From positions 1-10,944 of the forward strand of contig PADF01000004.1 of the NCBI GenBank assembly GCA_002702945.1: a stretch of 10,944 bases of DNA, given 5' to 3'. Of this stretch, positions 7,011 to 10,944 are shown one piece after another. A model generated the notes under the pieces. It had not been told where the DNA came from. It saw only the letters and a list, made by a program, of their open reading frames with translations, and searched no databases. The position numbers and the translations under genes are program-made. Positions within the stretch are counted from its first letter, which is position 1, and each line of letters opens with the position of its first letter. The stretch comes from Methanobacteriota archaeon (GTDB taxonomy: Archaea > Thermoplasmatota > Poseidoniia > Poseidoniales > Poseidoniaceae).

Positions 7011-7061
7011 AAGAAATGAAACCATGCGAAAATTCATCACTGTTATTCACTTAGACCGTTT

Positions 7062-7775
7062 ATGAAGTGGCTACCTGACAACTGGAAACCGAAAGTTGTC
7101 GCTGTCGATATTGATGGTACTCTAACCGATGAGAATAAGCGAATTAATCCTAATGTCATAGAAGCATTATCACGTTTAGAAGAAAATGGAATTCCTGTAA
7201 TTCTAGCAACTGGCAATGTTAGAGCAATCACATATGGACTTTGGAGATTTTTGAATTTAAGCGGCCCTATTTGTTGTGAAAATGGTGGCGTTTTGTGGCA
7301 TCCTGATTGGGGAGAAACAAAATTTAGAGCCGATGGAAGTGAGGCAAAAAAAGCAGCCCAGTGGCTAGCAACAAAAATTGAAGGGTTAAATTGGCAAGGT
7401 ATTGAAACAAATCAGTGGCGTGAAAGTGAATGGTGTCTATCTCCAAATGAAGATTTAAAGCGAATTGAAGAATTGATTGCCTCAAGTCAATGGTCTCATC
7501 TCTCAGTGGTCAAAACAGGGTTTGCTATTCACTTAATGGAGCCCCAATTATCCAAGGGTTCGGGCCTTCAAATTATACTCAAAAAAATGGGATTATCAGC
7601 CGAAGATCTACTTTGTGTTGGAGATGCTCCAAACGACCTTTCAATGTTTGAAATCGCTCGTTGGTCGGTTGCAGTGGGTGGTGCTTTCGCATATGTAAGC
7701 GAAGCAGCGGATGTTGAGTCACCTCATATGCATGGAGAAACGATCGAGCCTTTAGTCAATGCAATCCTAGGATAA
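7062..7775 (+). CDS. pgp: Phosphoglycolate phosphatase, archaeal type (HAD superfamily, subclass IIB)
   Basis: The enzyme hydrolyses 2-phosphoglycolate to glycolate and phosphate, in the cytoplasm and with Mg2+. All HAD motifs are present in the 237 residues. Motif I is DIDGT, with nucleophile D16 and acid/base D18. Motif II is the Thr of LATGN (T50). Motif III is the Lys of SKGSG (K165). Motif IV is GDAPND (187-192). The segment GNVRAITYGLWRFLNLSGPICCENGG follows the pattern of the archaeal PGP family (the Thermoplasma TA0175 type), as does the length; the cap between motifs II and III is of the Cof/IIB type. A sugar-phosphate phosphatase of the same subclass is the main alternative. The ATG at 7062 has no Shine-Dalgarno. 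It overlaps by ATGA the stop of a 13-codon upstream frame at 7024-7065. The gene is divergent from the metal ATPase and shares its promoter region; no functional link is implied. Confidence 0.87.
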   Translation: MKWLPDNWKPKVVAVDIDGTLTDENKRINPNVIEALSRLEENGIPVILATGNVRAITYGLWRFLNLSGPICCENGGVLWHPDWGETKFRADGSEAKKAAQWLATKIEGLNWQGIETNQWRESEWCLSPNEDLKRIEELIASSQWSHLSVVKTGFAIHLMEPQLSKGSGLQIILKKMGLSAEDLLCVGDAPNDLSMFEIARWSVAVGGAFAYVSEAADVESPHMHGETIEPLVNAILG

Positions 7776-7798
7776 TAGTGATTAGCAAAATTACAAAT

Positions 7799-7810
7799 CA
7801 ATTAATTAGT
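7799..7810 (+). promoter_or_regulatory. Putative TATA-like element for the lipoprotein gene
   Basis: CAATTAATTAGT is centred about 26 bases before the ATG at 7830, the distance expected for a leaderless transcript starting at that codon. It supports the ATG over the GTG at 7812. Based on spacing and composition only. Confidence 0.3.
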
Positions 7811-7829
7811 AGTGAGTCAACCACCAAGT

Positions 7830-8219
7830 ATGAACAAAACACTAGTATTACTGATGATGACTATTGTTATTGCTGGCTCTACCGCTGGATGTATAGGTGA
7901 AAAATACCTAGATAGATTAACAGGTGAAGACTTGGATAACGACAAAGAGCGTAAGTGTAGTAAAAAATGTCTAAAAGAGTGTATGGACACAGAAGAGTAC
8001 ACTGAAGAAGAGTGTGAACGACGTTGTATTGAACAAGAAGATTCTAATCAAGAAGTGGTAGATGAATCTACTGAGACTCGTGATTCATCGGACCAGTCAG
8101 ATGAAGAAACTAGAACTGATGATTCATCGGATCAGTCAGATGAAGAAACCAGAACTGACGATTCAGAAAGTGAAGAGAAATGCTACAATGAAGACAGAGA
8201 AGAAATTCCTTGCGAATAA
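7830..8219 (+). CDS. Small acidic, cysteine-rich lipoprotein of unknown function
   Basis: From the ATG at 7830 the protein has 129 residues. A GTG at 7812 would add six residues (MSQPPS) that spoil the start of the signal peptide. The N-terminus MNKT, a hydrophobic core and the lipobox STAGC make C21 the likely lipid-anchored residue, so it is exported and tethered to the outside of the membrane. The mature part has a Lys/Glu-rich helical region with cysteines spaced C-x3-C-x3-C-x10-C-x3-C (residues 43, 47, 51, 62, 66). A very acidic linker with two perfect copies of DSSDQSDEETRTD follows. The C-terminus carries two more cysteines (118, 128). CX3C pairs one helical turn apart suggest a disulfide-stapled helical hairpin. 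The Asp/Glu/Ser-rich linker may bind cations or act as a spacer. No family is recognised. It lies 54 bases after the phosphatase gene and ends convergent with the transporter gene. Confidence 0.75.
   Translation: MNKTLVLLMMTIVIAGSTAGCIGEKYLDRLTGEDLDNDKERKCSKKCLKECMDTEEYTEEECERRCIEQEDSNQEVVDESTETRDSSDQSDEETRTDDSSDQSDEETRTDDSESEEKCYNEDREEIPCE
8082..8159 (+). repeat. Two tandem 39-base repeats inside the lipoprotein gene
   Basis: Units 8082-8120 and 8121-8159 both encode DSSDQSDEETRTD. They differ at three bases, all third codon positions and all synonymous (GAC/GAT, ACT/ACC, GAT/GAC). A third, partial start (GATTCAGAAAG) follows. The repeat lengthens the acidic linker. Confidence 0.9.
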
Positions 8220-8230
8220 TCTATGTTAAA

Positions 8231-8243
8231 TTAAAAATTATTT
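8231..8243 (-). terminator. Putative T-rich terminator of the transporter gene
   Basis: Read on the minus strand, AAATAATTTTTAA lies about 65 bases after the transporter stop in the convergent gap. The T5 run with flanking A/T is a plausible archaeal intrinsic terminator; there is no stem. Confidence 0.25.
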
Positions 8244-8299
8244 CAGACTAGGTCTATTCACAAGTACAACAACTTCACTTACCCACTGTTAACTGAAGG

Positions 8300-8306
8300 T
8301 TTTTTT
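8300..8306 (+). terminator. Putative poly-T terminator of the lipoprotein gene
   Basis: Seven consecutive T follow GAAGG on the plus strand, 81 bases after the lipoprotein stop and touching the stop codon of the convergent transporter gene. A poly-T tract without a stem is typical of archaeal termination. Confidence 0.4.
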
Positions 8307-9496
8307 CAAGGATTTACGCCAGCCATCAATAAAATTACTCCAGCAATAATTGCCGGTATCGTGGTATGTATGGTCGCCCAAAGACTAGCAGCTTTGTGCC
8401 GAACAAGTAGTGGGAACAATGCATCGCCGTCTTGACTGATCGCATTAGCAGCTAATGCCGGGAATGAAATTATATCTTTAGTATACGCTGTTATGGCAAT
8501 GATTTGCGGCCCACACCCAGGTATTAAGCCAATTATCGATGCCCCTAAAACAGCAATAAATCCGTCACCATAATTGCTCAAATCCTGCTCCGAGACGCCG
8601 CTAAGTAATATTCCAAATTCGAAGACTAAATACGCAATCATAACCCAAAAAGTGACGAAAGCCGTTTCACTAGCAGAGTGAATCATAGTCTCTCGCATGG
8701 AATGTAACTTATCTCCAATTGTTGCTTCTGTATCGTCGCCTATCCAATTCTTCTGTGCAATATACAATATTACTGAAAGACTAGTTCCAATTAGTCCAAC
8801 CCATGTTATGAAACCATCCATACTGGTAGGGTCAAAGGATAATTCAAGGCTATAATCTGGATCTTGACCAGACCAAACCAGTAGTAGAATTGCAAAAATC
8901 AAACCAATTATAGTTACACTCCACCATACCAAATAACCCTGATGAAGAATTTTATATCCAATACCTCCCGGTTCTTCGCGAGATAAGTCATCCAAGATTG
9001 ATTCGTTATCAGAGTCTTTTTCAGGCGGCTCTTGACCGATAGTAGGTCCAAAACGACCCAATGGTTTACGTGGAGTTGTGCCTGTCATATCAACTAGATA
9101 TCCCCACGATACACCAGCAACGAAAGAAATGGCATGAACTGCTATCAATGGGGCAACGAAACTTGAGTCGGTGATTGCTGCCCCAATCAAGACAAAGGCT
9201 GAATCTCCTAACGTGGCGATTAAAGTGGCCAATACTGTCCCATATGTTACATAGCCACGCGCATACATCGGCATCATAACAATGGCGCCACCACAACCGG
9301 GGGTTAATCCCATCAAAGCCCCAATTACTGGTTGTAGTTTCTTTTTCTCTCTAATATATTCAACAAAACGTCCGCTGGTAGCATACTGTAACCAACTGAA
9401 CAGAAACACCATCGCAGCGACGAAAACTGTAACTGCGAGAAATGCATCTCGCATACTGATAACCACAATCTCGACGACTTCGTCAAGTGTGACCAT
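8306..9496 (-). CDS. Putative 10-TM heavy-metal exporter (ArsP_2 / putative manganese transporter family)
   Basis: This 396-residue polytopic membrane protein has about ten hydrophobic segments in two halves, split by a polar loop (~139-182, rich in Glu, Asp and Pro). Each half carries the same signature: TPGCGGAI (65-72) and IPGCGPQI (325-332). Each is followed exactly 31 residues after its PGCG by an acidic motif, GDSA (97-100) and GDAL (357-360). This is an internal duplication, and the paired Cys and Asp are likely substrate ligands. The PGCG signature and layout match my recollection of the family described as putative 10TM heavy-metal exporters, often labelled putative manganese transporters. 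The substrate is not established from sequence. It is a monocistronic minus-strand gene convergent with the lipoprotein gene. The ATG at 9496 has no Shine-Dalgarno; a TATA-like block lies 21-30 bases upstream and palindromes lie further up. Confidence 0.75.
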   Translation of the reverse strand: MVTLDEVVEIVVISMRDAFLAVTVFVAAMVFLFSWLQYATSGRFVEYIREKKKLQPVIGALMGLTPGCGGAIVMMPMYARGYVTYGTVLATLIATLGDSAFVLIGAAITDSSFVAPLIAVHAISFVAGVSWGYLVDMTGTTPRKPLGRFGPTIGQEPPEKDSDNESILDDLSREEPGGIGYKILHQGYLVWWSVTIIGLIFAILLLVWSGQDPDYSLELSFDPTSMDGFITWVGLIGTSLSVILYIAQKNWIGDDTEATIGDKLHSMRETMIHSASETAFVTFWVMIAYLVFEFGILLSGVSEQDLSNYGDGFIAVLGASIIGLIPGCGPQIIAITAYTKDIISFPALAANAISQDGDALFPLLVRHKAASLWATIHTTIPAIIAGVILLMAGVNP

Positions 9497-9516
9497 GACT
9501 AAGCGAACGAGTTCAA

Positions 9517-9526
9517 ATCAATAAGT
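9517..9526 (-). promoter_or_regulatory. Putative promoter element for the transporter gene
   Basis: ACTTATTGAT on the minus strand lies 21-30 bases before the ATG at 9496. It is identical to the 10-mer 25-34 bases before the secreted protein gene at 784. Position and composition fit a TATA-like box; no Shine-Dalgarno is present downstream. Confidence 0.35.
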
Positions 9527-9595
9527 GTTAGTTTAATTGTGGTTTTGACTCAATATGTAAAAATTAACAAGATATGTATCAATCTGATGAAGAAT

Positions 9596-9619
9596 ACTGT
9601 TTACAGTGAGTCTCTGTAA
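9596..9619. promoter_or_regulatory. Overlapping palindromes (ACTGT-TT-ACAGT and TTACAG-N7-CTGTAA) upstream of the transporter
   Basis: ACTGT-TT-ACAGT (9596-9607) overlaps TTACAG-TGAGTCT-CTGTAA (9601-9619), giving two perfect inverted repeats that share the middle arm. They lie about 100-123 bases before the transporter ATG and downstream of the next gene's stop. They could be a cluster of regulator half-sites (CTGTAA) or alternative RNA hairpins in the tail of the upstream mRNA. Confidence 0.3.
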
Positions 9620-9661
9620 GCCATATACAACGCTACCCTTTGGTTAACGTTGATTGACATA

Positions 9662-9673
9662 TCACTTTAGTGA
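9662..9673. other. Short palindrome TCACT-TT-AGTGA after the type II membrane protein gene
   Basis: A perfect inverted repeat with the same 5-2-5 layout as the one at 9596-9607 lies 9 bases past the stop of the gene ending at 9683. It is not followed by a T-run on the minus strand, so it is not a convincing intrinsic terminator. Confidence 0.25.
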
Positions 9674-9682
9674 AGGATTTGT

Positions 9683-10513
9683 TCACACATCAAAAGATTC
9701 ATCGCAGACATATGGCCGATCGGATTTTATTTCATACTTAATCTGATTAAATTCTTCCATCCACTCATCAGTAGGCTCAAGCCAGTCATTTCCATCTGCT
9801 ACTAATTCCGGTTTCTCAATACCGCTGACTTGGTCAGCACAGTTTTCCCAATCAGGGTCATAAAATGTCATGCCTTTTTCGTGATTGTAAATATGAACAC
9901 AGATTACTGAGTCTGTATCGCACGCTTGATAATAATCACCTCTAGCCCTTATATTTACTATAGGGGCATCGCGAATACAGAAGTCTCCAGATTCATCAAT
10001 CTGTGAATCAGTTTCACACATATCGCTAAATTTTTGGTAAAACCTAGTGACCTTGCCTTGCTCGAATAGTATTCCATTGATCTCTTCTTCTCCATCAAAA
10101 CTAGTAGCTGAGTAATCCCAATGTATTTCGCCATAAAATTCTGGTTCTACCACTTCTTTGGTAAGATAATCGTAAAAAAAATATCCTGAAGCACCAATAC
10201 CACCAATTATCAGTAGCATAAGAATAGCCGGTAACGGTGATTTCCTTCTCTTAAAAGAGCCTGAAATATAGTCGCCATCGTCTTCTTCATCATCGTAAAA
10301 ATCATCGTAATCATAATCAAAAGTATCATTCTTCTTTTCAGGTTTAGAATTCTCAACGGGCTGACTCTGTTCTTCTTGCCATAGATGATAACCGTCATCT
10401 GCTGAATACCAATGACTGCCATCGTCTGCCTGGTACCAGTGTACCCCATACTCATCATTAGGCAACCAGTCACCCGGGGGTAAGTCTTCCCACCTAGGAA
10501 CATGGTTTTGCAT
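9683..10513 (-). CDS. Type II single-pass membrane protein with N-terminal HW(Y/W) nine-residue repeats
   Basis: The 276 residues fall into four parts. Residues 13-48 hold a nine-residue aromatic repeat: YGVHWYQAD, DGSHWYSAD, DGYHLWQEE, with a degenerate copy before them (PGDWLPNDE). Residues 62-82 are an extremely acidic Asp/Glu/Tyr stretch. Residues ~93-117 are one transmembrane helix (PAILMLLIIGGIGASGYFF), preceded by KRRK, which should keep the N-terminus inside. Residues ~120-276 form an outside domain with six cysteines (166, 179, 198, 205, 225, 270), an even number suited to three disulfides. The repeats recall short aromatic W/G motifs of DUF2510-like segments, but no family is assigned. 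The outer domain may bind a ligand; nothing in it indicates an enzyme. The ATG at 10513 has a TATA-like block about 33 bases upstream and no Shine-Dalgarno. Function unknown. Confidence 0.75.
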   Translation of the reverse strand: MQNHVPRWEDLPPGDWLPNDEYGVHWYQADDGSHWYSADDGYHLWQEEQSQPVENSKPEKKNDTFDYDYDDFYDDEEDDGDYISGSFKRRKSPLPAILMLLIIGGIGASGYFFYDYLTKEVVEPEFYGEIHWDYSATSFDGEEEINGILFEQGKVTRFYQKFSDMCETDSQIDESGDFCIRDAPIVNIRARGDYYQACDTDSVICVHIYNHEKGMTFYDPDWENCADQVSGIEKPELVADGNDWLEPTDEWMEEFNQIKYEIKSDRPYVCDESFDV

Positions 10514-10535
10514 AATAGTTGTAGGACATCTGCTA

Positions 10536-10550
10536 CTTTAATGTTTAAAC
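10536..10550 (-). promoter_or_regulatory. Putative TATA-like element for the type II membrane protein gene
   Basis: The minus strand reads GTTTAAACATTAAAG, with TTTAAA centred about 33 bases before the ATG at 10513. The predicted start site is a few bases before the ATG, which gives a near-leaderless transcript. Sequence-only evidence. Confidence 0.3.
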
Positions 10551-10623
10551 TTAGTTCTTGTTTGTAAATTCTTCTCAACTTTGTTGCAAATGGTATGTAA
10601 CTGTACCGTTTACGACTAGAGGC

Positions 10624-10929
10624 TCACTTTTCGTCATCATAAAGTTCAGAATAAAATGACTTCATTATATCTAATGTACCCCAGTTCCCATCAATTTCAA
10701 CAAAATTTAATTTAGTCAATATCATAATCAAAACCCCTAAAACAATACAAACAATAGGAATCCCAACAAAGACTGCGATACCTGCAAGTATCGTATACTC
10801 GTAAATAGAGAAGAAACCATATTCAATAATTGAGAATATTAGAATTATTACAATCAATGGAATAAAAATTATCCATATTAAATTGGTCATTTCATCTAAT
10901 TTCAAAACCTTCAATTCTTTTTCTTCCAC
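10624..10929 (-). CDS. Small membrane protein with two transmembrane helices, function unknown
   Basis: The frame starts at a GTG (10927-10929), the first start after an in-frame TAG at 10942-10944, and gives 101 residues. An internal ATG at 10890 would give 88 residues starting just before the first helix and is a real alternative. Two hydrophobic segments are clear: ~16-37 (LIWIIFIPLIVIILIFSII) and ~46-72 (TILAGIAVFVGIPIVCIVLG onward). A short polar C-terminus containing NWGTLDIMKSFYSELYDDEK follows. There is no signal-peptide cleavage site, motif or recognisable family. It lies upstream of and on the same strand as the type II membrane protein gene, but 110 bases and a TATA-like block separate them, so co-transcription is uncertain. 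The 15 bases upstream inside the window are too few to judge a promoter; no Shine-Dalgarno is visible in them. Confidence 0.6.
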   Translation of the reverse strand: MEEKELKVLKLDEMTNLIWIIFIPLIVIILIFSIIEYGFFSIYEYTILAGIAVFVGIPIVCIVLGVLIMILTKLNFVEIDGNWGTLDIMKSFYSELYDDEK

Positions 10930-10944
10930 GAATGTCGTATTCTA

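Noticed and set aside
8082..8159. CRISPR-like or phase-variable repeat array
   Set aside because: There are only two in-frame 39-base units, without spacers and with synonymous divergence; it is a coding repeat.
9090..9296. Minus-strand 68-codon frame inside the exporter gene
   Set aside because: It is an out-of-frame reading of the exporter's conserved PGCG region; no independent signals.
9497..9682. tRNA or small structured RNA in the gap upstream of the exporter
   Set aside because: The inverted repeats are short and do not assemble into a cloverleaf; no T-loop or anticodon-stem pattern was found.

Overview
The window is AT-rich DNA that looks archaeal and most resembles a marine Poseidoniales-type (Marine Group II) euryarchaeon. 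That placement is inference. It rests on an archaeal-type phosphoglycolate phosphatase, a winged-helix regulator paired with a zinc-ribbon protein, acidic lipoproteins and single-pass surface proteins, TATA-like boxes about 25-30 bases before many starts, and a clear Shine-Dalgarno sequence only before an operon-internal cistron. No rRNA, tRNA, CRISPR array or insertion sequence was seen. No gene-free stretch exceeds about 190 bases.

Layout. Positions 1-784 (-) hold the N-terminal 261 codons of a secreted, probably beta-propeller protein cut by the left edge. Positions 836-3169 (-) encode a 777-residue coiled-coil protein with no cysteine and no proline in its first 600 residues, followed by a proline-rich tail. 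Positions 3286-6956 (-) form a compact three-gene operon, transcribed in this order: a P1B-type heavy-metal ATPase, a cysteine-free winged-helix regulator, and a protein made of three tandem zinc ribbons. Divergent to it on the + strand are a phosphoglycolate phosphatase (7062-7775) and a small acidic, cysteine-rich lipoprotein (7830-8219). Convergent to these, on the - strand, is a 10-TM-type putative metal exporter with an internal duplication (8306-9496). The right end has two membrane proteins of unknown role: a type II protein with a cytoplasmic Trp/His/Tyr nine-residue repeat (9683-10513) and a 101-residue two-helix protein (10624-10929).

How they may work together. The ATPase, regulator and zinc-ribbon genes are separated by 34 bases or fewer (counting from the preferred regulator start) and almost certainly act together in metal homeostasis. 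The ATPase would export or move a soft or transition metal. The winged-helix protein has no cysteine of its own with which to sense metal by the classical ArsR route, so the adjacent 12-cysteine protein is a candidate partner. The second transporter at 8306-9496 adds to a metal-handling theme. The phosphatase clears 2-phosphoglycolate and is probably unrelated, sharing only the divergent promoter region, where one symmetric TATA-like element could serve both directions. The most unusual items are the long proline-free rod protein, the exactly spaced triple zinc ribbon beside a cysteine-free regulator, and the helical CX3C pattern in the lipoprotein.
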